A DNA stretch of 60,185 nt from Bacillus sp. M6-12 (GCF_002860285.1 NZ_PGVF01000022.1:1-60185); one strand, 5' to 3'; positions 26,966 to 36,070 are shown, counted from the first letter of the stretch. A program made the numbers and translations. The notes: generated from the sequence alone by a model not told the origin.

Positions 26966-28135
26966 TCAGGCAAAAGCTTTTTTTAATCTTTCAAGCCCGT
27001 CCATAAGAATACTTCTTGGGCACCCTATGTTCATCCGGACAAAGCCTTCGCCGCCCGGTCCGTACTTTATTCCTGGCTCCAGAGCAAGCTTGCCCTCCTG
27101 AATCAGCTTTATTCGCAGTTCCTCGTCCGAGAGACCTAGCTTCCTGCAATCCAGCCAAAGCAGGTAGGATGCATCTGGGGACATAGCTGAGACACCTGGA
27201 ACTTCCTTGCTGACATATTCAATGGCTGTTTCGGCATTCTTCTTGATATATGCCATCAGGCTTTCAAGCCATTCTCCTCCATTCTTGTAGGCCGCTTCCA
27301 TTGCAGTCACGCCAATCAGGTTTAAACCATGGAATCCGTTGCGGCGATTGACAATATTAATTTTATCCTGGAGCTCCTTGTTCGACGTAATCAAGATGGA
27401 TGCCTGAAGGCCGGCAATATTAAAGGTTTTGCTTGGAGCCATGCATGTAATCGTAATATTCGCGTACCGGTCATCCAATGCTGCAAGCGGCTGATGTTTA
27501 GCAGGTTCTATGTATAAATCAGCATGGATTTCATCCGAAACAATCGTTACGCCGTATGTTTCACAAAGGTCGCCGATCCTTGTAAGCTCCTCCGCAGTCC
27601 AAACTCTCCCGCCCGGATTATGGGGACTGCATAGAAGGAATAACTTCACGCCATCCTTCAGCTTTGCTTCAAGGTCAGTAAAATCAATTTCAAAACGCCC
27701 GTTTTCAATTTTCAATTGGCTATTGACAACAGTTCGCTCATTACTCTTTATTAAATCAAAAAACGGTGTATATACCGGCGATTGAAGGAGTACTTTATCT
27801 CCAGGGTCTGTGCAAGCCTGTATCACGGTGCTCAATGCTGTAACCACACCGTGGCTGAAGGTTATCCAGCTTTTCCTGACTTCCCATTGGTGCCGATATT
27901 TCATCCAGTCCTGAATTGAAGTGTAGACAGCAGGGCCCGTGCCTGTATATCCATAAAGCGGATGATTAACCCGGTTCAGCAGAGCTTCCTGGACTGCAGC
28001 AGGTGAAGGGAAATCCATATCCGCTACCCACATTGGCAGCAAATCTTTCTCTCCGTATATCTGCAGCAGATTATCCCATTTAACAGCACCGCTGTTTTTT
28101 CTGTCAATAAGGGTTTCAAATAAATCTTCGCTCAA
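26966..28135 (-). CDS. patB: Cystathionine beta-lyase / PLP aminotransferase family (PatB)
   Basis: The 389-residue PLP enzyme has WVADMDFPSP at the start, CSPHNPGGRVWT, the DEIHADLY aspartate motif and APSKTFNIAG with the cofactor lysine. PatB/MalY-type enzymes split cystathionine or cysteine, yielding homocysteine or pyruvate, H2S and ammonia. The start ATG at 28135 follows GGGAGG. Position next to yugE, yugF and alaRT follows B. subtilis. Confidence 0.9.
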   Translation of the reverse strand: MSEDLFETLIDRKNSGAVKWDNLLQIYGEKDLLPMWVADMDFPSPAAVQEALLNRVNHPLYGYTGTGPAVYTSIQDWMKYRHQWEVRKSWITFSHGVVTALSTVIQACTDPGDKVLLQSPVYTPFFDLIKSNERTVVNSQLKIENGRFEIDFTDLEAKLKDGVKLFLLCSPHNPGGRVWTAEELTRIGDLCETYGVTIVSDEIHADLYIEPAKHQPLAALDDRYANITITCMAPSKTFNIAGLQASILITSNKELQDKINIVNRRNGFHGLNLIGVTAMEAAYKNGGEWLESLMAYIKKNAETAIEYVSKEVPGVSAMSPDASYLLWLDCRKLGLSDEELRIKLIQEGKLALEPGIKYGPGGEGFVRMNIGCPRSILMDGLERLKKAFA

Positions 28136-28222
28136 AGCATTATGCCTCCCATCGTGGATTCATTATGGTACTATGCATATGATAACATGTAGAGTGAAAT
28201 ATATAACAGGGTGATGATTGCA

Positions 28223-28483
28223 ATGCAAATTCAAGACGTTCATAGAGAAATGAAAATCGCCTTACAAAACTGGGATCCGTTCGGCTGGGGAGAAGAAGCA
28301 TACGATACGGAGATTGCAGATGTAATAATGGCTGTCCATGATTTTAATGAGCCTGGCAAATTGGCGGAAGAGATTCAGCGAATTTATGAATTTTCTTTTG
28401 AACAAATGATAGAGCTTCAGGCTTGCCTGAAAATCGCAACAGAGCTTCTGGTTATTAAAAACCGGGCCTCTTGCTCCTTTTAG
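28223..28483 (+). CDS. yugE: DUF1871 protein, YugE-like
   Basis: This 86-residue helical protein contains WDPFGWGEEAYDTEIADVI and YEFSFEQMIEL, the DUF1871 core. The function is unknown. Three in-frame starts exist at 28211 (GTG), 28214 and 28223; the last is seven bases behind AGGGTGAT and gives the family length. Confidence 0.8.
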   Translation: MQIQDVHREMKIALQNWDPFGWGEEAYDTEIADVIMAVHDFNEPGKLAEEIQRIYEFSFEQMIELQACLKIATELLVIKNRASCSF

Positions 28484-28486
28484 CTG

Positions 28487-28521
28487 ACAAAAACACCAGG
28501 CAAAGGCCGGGTGTTTTTGTC
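28487..28521 (+). terminator. Intrinsic terminator after yugE
   Basis: ACAAAAACACC pairs with GGGTGTTTTTGT around an 11-base loop. Confidence 0.8.
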
Positions 28522-28697
28522 TAGGGCGGAGCTGTGCCTTGATTGTTCGGCATAAATAAACTATTAAAATTAAAAGGTAAAATTACTTGGCAGTTGTATC
28601 GTTTAGCTTCCCTTAACATTGCCTCTTTAGCTTTTGATAACTGCATATTTTATTTCGCTTCAGGAGGCGGGAGGACACATCGATGGTTGTTTTTTTG

Positions 28698-29540
28698 CTA
28701 AGAATTTTTTATAGTTTCCTGCAAAAATTGGTGCATATACCCAAACACCTCTTTAGGTTTTTCCTCCGGAAGAAGATGTCCCGTGTCTTCTATCACGATA
28801 AGTTTAGAGTTTGGCAGGTCCTCATGCAGGCGCTTTCCTGTCTGCAGCGGAACTACCTTGTCGTGTTCACCCCATATTAACAGACACGGAGTTTTAATTT
28901 TTTTTAAAGCGGCTTCAGATAAATCCCCTTTATGATGCCTGATAAACCGCGCAAGACCTCTAAAAATATCATCCTTTAAAAACGGCTGCAGATACCCGTC
29001 CACCATTTCCTGATCAATTAAATCGTGGTTGTGAACTACATTCTGAAGATTCTTTTCAATGCCTGTTTTTGCTAGCCATCTTTTTACATAAATATGAAAA
29101 AAGGGGATATAGCTCGATAATATGATTCCTTGATTCACTTTGGGAGCGTAACCGGAACTGCACAATAAAATGCACGAACCAAAAAGTTCAGGCTGCTGTC
29201 TAATCATATGTAAAGCAATTTGTCCCCCCATCGAATGCCCAACCAGAACTGAATACCTTATTCCCAGCCGTTCAAGCAGCGAAATTACCGTTTTGGCAAG
29301 ATTTTCGTACGAATACATAAACCGTTGTTCTTTGCCGCTTTGGCCAAAAGGCGGAAGATCGATTGAAATTACATTATAGCTGGCAGTTAAATAAGGAATT
29401 AATCGTCTATAGCTGAAAGTGGACGACAAGAATCCATGCAGCAGGACCAGCGTAGGGGCAGTGTTGGAGTGGTGAAACTCTTCGTAATAGAACTCGTTTC
29501 CTTCTATATTCATCCTCTGACCAGACATAACCGCAGTCAC
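28698..29540 (-). CDS. yugF: Alpha/beta hydrolase, YugF-like
   Basis: The 280-residue hydrolase has the HGF oxyanion region (VLLHGFLSSTFSYRRL), the nucleophile elbow GHSMGGQIAL (Ser), a WGEHDKVVP acid loop (Asp) and a C-terminal DTGHLLPEE (His). The substrate is unknown. The start is a GTG at 29540, seven bases behind AAAGGTGGG; the frame continues four codons upstream to another GTG. Confidence 0.88.
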   Translation of the reverse strand: MTAVMSGQRMNIEGNEFYYEEFHHSNTAPTLVLLHGFLSSTFSYRRLIPYLTASYNVISIDLPPFGQSGKEQRFMYSYENLAKTVISLLERLGIRYSVLVGHSMGGQIALHMIRQQPELFGSCILLCSSGYAPKVNQGIILSSYIPFFHIYVKRWLAKTGIEKNLQNVVHNHDLIDQEMVDGYLQPFLKDDIFRGLARFIRHHKGDLSEAALKKIKTPCLLIWGEHDKVVPLQTGKRLHEDLPNSKLIVIEDTGHLLPEEKPKEVFGYMHQFLQETIKNS

Positions 29541-29921
29541 ATGCCATCCCACCTTTGTTTTTATACATACTTTACCCCAAATTCCCGTGAAATATTATTG
29601 AGGTGTTAATTTACTAAAAATTCTTATTTCTCGGAAGGTAAATTTGATATAATAGAAAAAATCATTCATCCTTCAGGTAATTTGAGTTTTTATCAGGACT
29701 TACATGCAATGCAGCAGGGTAATTTTCCTGTGACAAACCATATAACCAAGATAACGCTCATGGTTTTTTTAAGCTGCAATCCATGAAAATGAAAAATCTT
29801 AGTTTAAAGTTCTTAAGTGTCCAAATCCTGCGGGCCAGTCTAATCTTCCATGGCAAATGGAGAATGCTGATTGTTAACAGTTTCACTTAATCATACAGTA
29901 AATAAGGAGGATACATAGAGT

Positions 29922-30422
29922 ATGCATCTTAATGAAAAAGAATTGGAAATATTGAATATTATAGAATCCAATAGCAGGATAGACAGCAGAGACCTGGCAA
30001 AAATGGCTGATCTGCCTGAAAACGACATTGAAATTACGCTGCAAAAGCTACAAGAAATGAAGATTATTGTTCGTTATGCAACTATTATTGACTGGGCCAA
30101 GGTTGACGAGCATCAGGGAGTTACAGCGATGATAGATGTGAAGGTTACGCCAAAACGGGGAGTGGGCTTTGATGAAGTGGCCCAAAGGATTTATAGATTC
30201 AAGGAAGTAAAGTCAGTTTACCTTATGTCAGGTGCCTATGACTTATCTATAATCGTCGAAGGAAGCTCCATGAACGAGCTGGCACGTTTTGTTTCCGAAA
30301 AATTGTCTACTTTGGACTCCGTTATCTCCACCACAACTCATTTTATTTTGAAAAAGTATAAGCACGACGGCACGATTTTTGACCAGGCAGAAGAAGATAA
30401 GCGGATTGTGGTGTCCCCATGA
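29922..30422 (+). CDS. alaR: Lrp/AsnC family regulator AlaR
   Basis: The 166-residue regulator has an N-terminal HTH (ILNIIESNSRIDSRDLAKMA) and a C-terminal RAM ligand domain (MIDVKVTPKRGVGFDEVAQRI; SGAYDLSIIVEG). In B. subtilis AlaR controls alaT. It is immediately followed by alaT with a 4-base overlap. RBS AATAAGGAGGATA. The 29541-29921 gap upstream has AT-rich leader-like sequence with a weak hairpin but no known riboswitch. Confidence 0.9.
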   Translation: MHLNEKELEILNIIESNSRIDSRDLAKMADLPENDIEITLQKLQEMKIIVRYATIIDWAKVDEHQGVTAMIDVKVTPKRGVGFDEVAQRIYRFKEVKSVYLMSGAYDLSIIVEGSSMNELARFVSEKLSTLDSVISTTTHFILKKYKHDGTIFDQAEEDKRIVVSP

Positions 30423-31600
30423 TCAAAACAGGTTATATTTCAAAAACGGTTTCAGAGTTAAAACCTTCAGGAATCCGGCGATTCTTTGATCTTGCCGCAA
30501 ATATGGAAGGGGTCATTTCTTTAGGGGTGGGCGAGCCGGATTTTATAACCTCATGGGCTGTTAGGGAGGCTGCCATCCTTTCACTCGAGCAGGGGCATAC
30601 CTCATACACAGCTAATGCAGGGCTTCTTGAACTTCGGAAGGAAATTGCCGGTTATATGCAAAAGTCCTTTCAGGTAACATATAATCCAGCGGATGAAATC
30701 ATCGTAACTGTCGGTGCAAGCCAGGCAATCGATATTGCACTAAGAGCAATTGTGAACCCCGGCGAAGAGGTGCTGGTCGTAGAGCCCAGCTTCGTTTCCT
30801 ATGCACCGATTGTAACGCTGGCAGGCGGAATCCCGAAAACAATTCAAACTGTTAAGGAAAACGAATTCAAGCTGATGCCTGAGCAGCTTGAGGAGGCGAT
30901 TACGCCTAAAACAAAAGCGGTAATGCTCTGTTCACCAAACAATCCTACCGGGACCCAGCTTAGCAGGGATAATTTGATTAGACTGAGCCATATTGTCAAA
31001 AAGCATGATCTGCTCGTTATATCTGACGAAATTTATGCAGAGCTGGCATATGAAGAAGCGTATACCTCCTTTGCAGCGATTGAAGAGATGAGGCAGCGGA
31101 CTATTGTTATTAATGGGTTTTCAAAGGGGTTCGCTATGACTGGCTGGCGCCTTGGCTTCGTTTGCGCACCGGAAGAGATAGCCTCTGCTATGCTTAAGAT
31201 CCATCAATATACGATGATGTGCGCTTCGACAATGGCCCAATATGCCGCTTTGGAAGCACTGAAGAGCGGCAGTTCGGAAGTGGAAGAAATGAAGAGCAGC
31301 TACAGGCGAAGACGAAATTACATCGTTAAATCCTTTAATGAAATCGGGCTCGACTGCCACGTGCCAGGAGGAGCTTTTTACGCATTTCCATCCATTCGCT
31401 CAACTGGTTTAACTTCAGAGGAATTTGCAGAAAAGCTTCTAATGGAAGAAAGGGTTGCGGTCGTGCCGGGCAATGTATTTGGAGAAAGCGGAGAAGGCCA
31501 TATCCGCTGTTCATACGCCACTTCACTCGATCAGCTGCAAGAAGCGGTGAAAAAGATAGGCAGATTTGCAGAAAAGTATACTAGTGCAGTAACTAAATAG
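30419..31600 (+). CDS. alaT: Alanine/aspartate-type aminotransferase AlaT
   Basis: This 393-residue fold-type I PLP enzyme contains SPNNPTGTQLS, SDEIYAELAY and the cofactor lysine in NGFSKGFAMTGWRLG. AlaT forms alanine from pyruvate and glutamate. ATG 30419 overlaps the alaR stop (ATGA), so the two are translationally coupled. Confidence 0.92.
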   Translation: MIKTGYISKTVSELKPSGIRRFFDLAANMEGVISLGVGEPDFITSWAVREAAILSLEQGHTSYTANAGLLELRKEIAGYMQKSFQVTYNPADEIIVTVGASQAIDIALRAIVNPGEEVLVVEPSFVSYAPIVTLAGGIPKTIQTVKENEFKLMPEQLEEAITPKTKAVMLCSPNNPTGTQLSRDNLIRLSHIVKKHDLLVISDEIYAELAYEEAYTSFAAIEEMRQRTIVINGFSKGFAMTGWRLGFVCAPEEIASAMLKIHQYTMMCASTMAQYAALEALKSGSSEVEEMKSSYRRRRNYIVKSFNEIGLDCHVPGGAFYAFPSIRSTGLTSEEFAEKLLMEERVAVVPGNVFGESGEGHIRCSYATSLDQLQEAVKKIGRFAEKYTSAVTK

Positions 31601-31613
31601 TTCTCAGAGCTAA

Positions 31614-31646
31614 TGCCTGGATCAAAGACGATCTGGGCTTTTTATT
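31614..31646 (+). terminator. Intrinsic terminator after alaT
   Basis: GCCTGGATC pairs with GATCTGGGC (two G-U pairs), followed by TTTTTATTT. Confidence 0.7.
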
Positions 31647-31654
31647 TGAATACG

Positions 31655-31840
31655 AAGTATAAATTTTTTAACAAGTACAGATGACTAGCTCCAGCACCAA
31701 CGCACAGGACAAGGAACACTGCGGCAGCGATACATCGCACGAAACAAAGCGACAGCTTCGTGGAATGTGGGTCAGGGCATCGATGCCATAGGACGTGGCG
31801 GATGTAGTCGATATTCCTCTTCCAGCGCGCTTCCGCTTTT
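31655..31840. repeat. Dispersed 3'-UTR repeat, copy 8 (long form)
   Basis: It runs from AAGTATAAATTTTTTAACAA-GTACAGATG to CGCTTCCGCTTTT. The interior shares a near-identical run with copy 4. It is directly followed by a minus-strand terminator hairpin, so it could be the downstream flank of the candidate sRNA below. Confidence 0.8.
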
Positions 31841-31841
31841 T

Positions 31842-31990
31842 CAAAAAAAAAATGGACAAAAACGATTGTTTTTGTCCACCAAAAAGGGGGGAATACTCGA
31901 AAAACGGATATGTGCCACAACATGGAAATATACCGTTTTGAGAAGGCAACCCGGTTGGTTTGCCTAGAAAGCTTACATACAGCATTGACA
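31842..31990 (-). ncRNA. Candidate small RNA with intrinsic terminator (minus strand)
   Basis: Reading the minus strand from about 31990, two stable hairpins (31966-31945, AGGCAA/TTTGCCT type; 31943-31900, AAACGG/CCGTTT type) are followed by a single-stranded TTCCCCCCTTTTT and then a perfect 11-bp hairpin at 31878-31853 with ten Ts. No minus-strand gene ends here; the nearest is an XRE gene starting 1.5 kb away with its own terminator. C-rich single-stranded seed plus terminator is the design of several Gram-positive sRNAs such as RoxS or FsrA. No named family is recognised. Confidence 0.4.
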
Positions 31991-32012
31991 GATCGCTGCC
32001 ATTTTATACATA
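31985..32012 (+). promoter_or_regulatory. Probable sigma-A promoter of the L,D-transpeptidase gene
   Basis: TTGACA at 31985-31990 and TACATA at 32007-32012 are separated by 16 bases; the gene starts 139 bases further on. Confidence 0.5.
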
Positions 32013-32150
32013 GGAGTGAAGAGAAAGGATAAATTTCGCAGAAGAAAATTGAGTATTTTTCTCTATCAAAAAGAGGGTATGTTTTTCTACCCCAATTGCA
32101 TACGATGTAAGGATTCAAAAAAAAGCGTGTGCAAAAGGGAAGGAAATACA

Positions 32151-32897
32151 ATGAGAAAAATATTAGTTTGTCTGGCGCTGCTCTCTTTATTCTGGTTTAG
32201 TTCAAAGCCGGTAATGGCCTCTGGCGGTCAATTAATCATTATCAATAAATCCACTAACCAGCTGGCATTCTATGAAAACAGCAGAATGGTCAAGGTGTTC
32301 AGGGTGGCTACGGGAAGAAAGGCTTCCTACACACCAGAAGGAAAGTTTAAAATTGTTAATAAAATAGTCAACAGGCCTTATTATAAAGGGAAAATTCCAG
32401 GCGGAGATCCGCGCAACCCGCTTGGTACACGCTGGCTTGGTATAAATGCACGCGGAACATGGGGTACCACCTATGCTATTCACGGCAATAACAATTCTGC
32501 ATCAATTGGAAAATATGTAAGTTCTGGCTGTATCAGAATGCATAATGAGGAAGTAAAATGGCTGTTTTCGAAAATTAAAGTAAATACCCCAGTAGTTATA
32601 ACTTCTGTAAAAAAATCTTTCCATTCGCTTGCGGCAGCAAATGGTTATAAAGCGACTGGTCCTGAAGTGAAATTAGTGAGCTCTTCCGCTTCCGTTTCAT
32701 TGAAGAAAGGCAGCAGAGGAGAAGAAGTGAAAGTACTGCAAAGAAAGCTCATTTCCCTCGGCTACTCAATCGGAACGGTGGACGGTATATTTGGAGGCAA
32801 AACGGATTTCGCTGTAAAAAGTTTTCAGGCTGCCCATAAACTAAAGGCAGACGGCATTGTCGGTGCCTCGACGAAAAAAGCGCTGGAAATGATTTAA
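32151..32897 (+). CDS. Secreted L,D-transpeptidase with peptidoglycan-binding domain
   Basis: The 248-residue protein has a signal peptide (residues 1-24, MA-SGG cleavage region), a YkuD domain with the catalytic HGNN and SSGCIRM motif (His and Cys), and a C-terminal PG_binding_1 domain (residues about 180-245, RGEEVKVLQRKLISLGYSIG). It makes meso-DAP to meso-DAP cross-links or trims the wall, outside the membrane. I chose ATG 32151 behind AAGGGAAGG; the upstream frame lacks signal sequence character. Confidence 0.9.
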   Translation: MRKILVCLALLSLFWFSSKPVMASGGQLIIINKSTNQLAFYENSRMVKVFRVATGRKASYTPEGKFKIVNKIVNRPYYKGKIPGGDPRNPLGTRWLGINARGTWGTTYAIHGNNNSASIGKYVSSGCIRMHNEEVKWLFSKIKVNTPVVITSVKKSFHSLAAANGYKATGPEVKLVSSSASVSLKKGSRGEEVKVLQRKLISLGYSIGTVDGIFGGKTDFAVKSFQAAHKLKADGIVGASTKKALEMI

Positions 32898-33105
32898 TTT
32901 ATAAGTCCGTGAGTTTTTAAGCAGGATTCTGCTCCTTTTACTCGTTTGGTTAAATTAATAGGCGTTTCGGTTTTTGCTGAAATTTTTTGTTTTTTGGTGG
33001 TTTTATCGGGAATTCAGATAAATATTGAATTTAAAAACTCTCTAAAACCAAAGGTAAACGGCAGCAGCAATAACCAAATAATCTATTGGATAACAAGCAA
33101 AGGAC

Positions 33106-33158
33106 TGGCTGTATTGCTGGGGGTTAAAACAGCATATACAGCCAGCCTTTTTTGTCGG
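33106..33158. terminator. Bidirectional terminator between the transpeptidase and XRE genes
   Basis: CTGGCTGTAT-TGCTG pairs with CAGCA-TATACAGCCAG; on the plus strand six Ts follow. The rest of 32898-33105 holds no convincing gene. Confidence 0.8.
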
Positions 33159-33161
33159 TCT

Positions 33162-33530
33162 TTATTTTACTCCTTCGCCGTACTTAATTTCATACAGCAT
33201 TTGCATAACGCGGAGCAGGTCCTCTTCGCTGAATTCCTTCGCTTTTCGCAGGAACAGCTTAGCCTTTTTTACTCCGATTTCCTGTACGAGCTTCTCGATT
33301 TCAGGGTCGATGCCTGAAGCAGCAGGCTGATATTCCTGCTCCAGCAATTCAGATGCGGGGATATCAAGGACGGTAGATAGCTTCATGACAGTTTGCATAT
33401 CGGGGATTTGTTCACCTGATTCATACTTTTCGATTGTTTTTGTTCCACAGCGCACTCTTATTGCAAGCTCCTGCTGTGTCATGTTTCTTTTTTCACGGCA
33501 AGCTTTAATGTTTTTTGCCAGATTTGACAT
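33162..33530 (-). CDS. XRE family transcriptional regulator
   Basis: The 122-residue protein has an N-terminal HTH_3 domain (NMTQQELAIRV...KTIEKYESGEQIPDMQTVMKLS) and a charged helical C terminus (residues 70-122) likely for dimerisation or ligand sensing. It is divergent from the ECF sigma gene, so the intergenic 33531-33682 region may be its own operator. The target is unknown. Confidence 0.88.
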   Translation of the reverse strand: MSNLAKNIKACREKRNMTQQELAIRVRCGTKTIEKYESGEQIPDMQTVMKLSTVLDIPASELLEQEYQPAASGIDPEIEKLVQEIGVKKAKLFLRKAKEFSEEDLLRVMQMLYEIKYGEGVK

Positions 33531-33600
33531 GATTCCTCCCCCTTCCGATTCGTTATATTCATATCATATCATTTATTTTTGATCTGAAAGCGGGATATTA

Positions 33601-33628
33601 TGAAACTATTATGAAGAGAGCTTCGTTT
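33601..33628 (+). promoter_or_regulatory. ECF-type autoregulatory promoter
   Basis: TGAAAC at 33601-33606 and CGTTTA at 33624-33629 with a 17-base spacer match the AAC/CGT pattern of Bacillus ECF sigma promoters. It precedes a sigma-factor gene, the common self-activating arrangement. Confidence 0.65.
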
Positions 33629-33682
33629 AATATGCAAAATCAAAAATAATAATAACTCTGTTTGGAAATGGAGGGGTGTCTA

Positions 33683-34252
33683 GTGAATGAGGAAGAGCTG
33701 ATTCGCAAAGCTCAGGCTGGGGATAAGCAGGCCTTAAGTGATCTGATAGGACTGTATTATCCTGCAGTAGAAAGGTTTGCCTATCAGATGGGAAATACTG
33801 CGGATGAGGTAGAGGACATTACACAGGAAGTGTTCATTAAAGTTTTCCGGTTTATTCACCAATTTTCCCATGCGAAATTTTCGACATGGCTTTATAAAAT
33901 AACCTTAAATACCTCTAAGGACTATTCGCGCAAAAAAACGGGCTACTTTAAAAAACTGCTGCGGCTGCAAAAGGAACGTCCTCCTGAGACACTTGATTCA
34001 GAGCAATACGCCCTGAAAGGGGAAGAAGAAAAAAGGCTGCATGAATGCATTCAGCACCTGGATGAAAAATATAAGGTTCCAATTATTTTATTCTACTTCC
34101 ATGATAAAAAATATGAGGAGATTGCAGATATTTTAGGGCTTAACCTGTCCACTGTTAAAGTCAGGATTATGCGAGCAAAGGAAGCGCTGAAAAAACGGCT
34201 GCAGCAAGCTGGAGAAAAGGAGGGGGAACAAAGTTGGATGACAAAATACTAG
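33683..34252 (+). CDS. ECF RNA polymerase sigma factor
   Basis: The 189-residue factor contains region 2 (AGDKQALSDLIGLYYPAVE; DEVEDITQEVFIKVF) and region 4 (KYKVPIILFYFHDKKYEEIADILGLNLSTVKVRIMRAK). I chose the GTG at 33683, behind GGAGGGG. It resembles SigV/YlaC types but cannot be assigned to one. Its end overlaps the downstream anti-sigma gene by 19 bases. Confidence 0.9.
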   Translation: MNEEELIRKAQAGDKQALSDLIGLYYPAVERFAYQMGNTADEVEDITQEVFIKVFRFIHQFSHAKFSTWLYKITLNTSKDYSRKKTGYFKKLLRLQKERPPETLDSEQYALKGEEEKRLHECIQHLDEKYKVPIILFYFHDKKYEEIADILGLNLSTVKVRIMRAKEALKKRLQQAGEKEGEQSWMTKY

Positions 34253-35472
34253 ATCAAAAATTGGAAAATCTCAAACAATCCTATAATAAGATGCCATTAT
34301 TGTCGGATCCGGAAGCAATCATTTCGGCCGTCAAGAAAAGCTCCAGGAAGCGATATAGGCCCGTCCCATTTATTGCATACGCAGCAAGCTTAGCGGGGGT
34401 AGCACTCATTTCAGTTATTCTTGCCATGTTTTTCATGGAAAGCAGCAAAGAAAATGAAAGCCGCCAGCCTAGTGATACCCCTCCTAAACAGGTTGAAGAA
34501 AACCCGGAGCCCGCCCCAGCCTATGAGATCAAGAATTTTGAGGAACTGGAGATTTATTTTTCGAAAAAGGAGCAAGAAACAGAGAATTTAGCCGGCATTG
34601 TGAATTTTTCTGGAACTGAACTGGCCGCTGGGGTTCAGGCAGCGATCGGAACAGCCAAGCAGGAGAACCTTACAGGCGAGCCTTTGCTTCAAAAAATCGC
34701 ATCATTAAAAGCTGAAATTGATAGGCTCCTAACCGCGCCGGTAAAATATAAACCAGAGTACGGACAGGACAATCAACAAAAATTTGAAGGCAAATTCGTT
34801 GAATACCTAGAGCAGCTGCGGCGGTTTTTGCCTCTTTATAACGATCGTATTAGCCAGATGGAAGCATTGATTTCCAGGGAAAATATCAGCCAGGATTTTC
34901 ATGAGCGGCTGGCCATCCTAAATAAAGGTGGCGTATCCGTATCAAATAAAGAACTTGACCGTTATTTGCAGGGGATTAAACAGAACGGCTATCATTTTGT
35001 CGATCGAGGAGAAGGAATGTTAAGTGTTGATATAGATTACGAAACATTGTCCAAGGAAGCAGCAGATAGTTCTTCCGCTAACATAAAGGACTATTTGGAG
35101 CTGAAAAAATCTGAGCCTGTACTCGCAGATGGAGCATTGCTGACTTCATGGGAAGAAATGGGGGAACAACTGATTGATTATGAACAATTGATGCAAGGTA
35201 TGGAAGATGGCCCGCTAAAACAAGAGTTAAAGTCTGACTATAAAAAGTTTTATGGGATATTTCTTCAGGGGCTTCCAAACACACCTGTTGTTTCTGAGGA
35301 AGGGACAATTAAAATAGAAGTAAGGGAGGCCTGGCAGCACGTATTATCGAATTATCCAGATACAGAAACCGCAAAGTTTATTGAGCAGTACTATAATAAA
35401 CTCGAAAAAGCATCATTTACTGCAGAAAGAGATTCCGATACTAAAGAGCTGCCAATTCCGGAGCTAAAGTAG
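34234..35472 (+). CDS. Putative membrane anti-sigma factor with large extracytoplasmic domain
   Basis: This 412-residue protein has a 45-residue cytosolic N terminus, one membrane helix (residues about 46-66), a Pro/Glu-rich linker and an extracytoplasmic domain of about 340 residues that is mainly helical. The N terminus lacks the HxxxCxxC zinc motif of ZAS anti-sigmas, so identification rests on operon position, coupling and topology. Nothing in the outer domain is recognised; it could sense wall or envelope stress. TTG start at 34234 behind AAAAGGAGGGGG. Confidence 0.7.
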   Translation: MDDKILDQKLENLKQSYNKMPLLSDPEAIISAVKKSSRKRYRPVPFIAYAASLAGVALISVILAMFFMESSKENESRQPSDTPPKQVEENPEPAPAYEIKNFEELEIYFSKKEQETENLAGIVNFSGTELAAGVQAAIGTAKQENLTGEPLLQKIASLKAEIDRLLTAPVKYKPEYGQDNQQKFEGKFVEYLEQLRRFLPLYNDRISQMEALISRENISQDFHERLAILNKGGVSVSNKELDRYLQGIKQNGYHFVDRGEGMLSVDIDYETLSKEAADSSSANIKDYLELKKSEPVLADGALLTSWEEMGEQLIDYEQLMQGMEDGPLKQELKSDYKKFYGIFLQGLPNTPVVSEEGTIKIEVREAWQHVLSNYPDTETAKFIEQYYNKLEKASFTAERDSDTKELPIPELK

Positions 35473-35495
35473 TATTAATGTTTAAAACATGGTGG

Positions 35496-35532
35496 AAGGA
35501 GGAAACATCTTAAGGGATGGTTCCTCTTTTTT
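35496..35532 (+). terminator. Intrinsic terminator of the sigma/anti-sigma operon
   Basis: GAGGAAACATC pairs with GATGGTTCCTC and is followed by six Ts. Confidence 0.8.
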
Positions 35533-35660
35533 CCGTTTTCAGCAGGGCGAAAAATAGCAGAACTGTGTGATAAGGGTTTTTGATTAAAAAGCATTAATAT
35601 GATATAATATTTTATTGTGTGAAAAAGACGAAAAAATTCATTTAAATTAGGAGTGTTACC

Positions 35661-36062
35661 ATGTCAGGAAAATATGAAGTTGGAACAGTTACCACGGGTA
35701 AAATTACAGGCATTCAGCCATACGGAGCGTTTGTTGCTTTGGATGAGTCTACACAAGGACTAGTGCACATTTCAGAAATCACTCACGGATATGTAAAGGA
35801 TATTAACGAGCACCTTAAAGTTGGAGATGAAGTAAACGTTAAAGTTCTTTCTGTTGATGAAGAAAAAGGGAAAATCGGATTATCAATCCGTGCAACAGAA
35901 GAAGCTCCTGAACGTCCAGCTGGACAGGCGAAAAAAGCTCCTAAAAAGCGCCAGGCTGCTGTAAAAGCTACAACTGAATCCACTGAAGGCTTCAACACAT
36001 TAAAAGATAAGCTTCAAGAATGGATCGACCAATCACAGCGCGACGATTTAATCAAAAAATAA
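35661..36062 (+). CDS. yugI: S1 RNA-binding domain protein YugI (general stress protein 13)
   Basis: The 133-residue protein begins with a complete S1 domain (YEVGTVTTGKITGIQPYGAF; GLVHISEI; GDEVNVKVLSVDEEKGKIGLS) and ends with a Lys/Ala-rich linker and acidic helix. It associates with ribosomes or RNA. RBS TTAGGAGTG precedes the ATG. Confidence 0.92.
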   Translation: MSGKYEVGTVTTGKITGIQPYGAFVALDESTQGLVHISEITHGYVKDINEHLKVGDEVNVKVLSVDEEKGKIGLSIRATEEAPERPAGQAKKAPKKRQAAVKATTESTEGFNTLKDKLQEWIDQSQRDDLIKK

Positions 36063-36070
36063 TCCCGCTT

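Noticed and set aside
29600..29921. Possible riboswitch or T-box leader before alaR
   Set aside because: No T-box motif and no known riboswitch core; only a weak AACCAT/ATGGTT hairpin is visible.
31642..32151. Minus-strand ORF of 169 codons
   Set aside because: It crosses a repeat copy, the sRNA-like hairpins and the transpeptidase promoter; Cys/Phe/Ser-rich translation is typical of a chance frame.
32946..33317. Plus-strand ORF of 123 codons after the transpeptidase
   Set aside because: It passes through the bidirectional terminator and antisense into the XRE gene, with no ribosome binding site.
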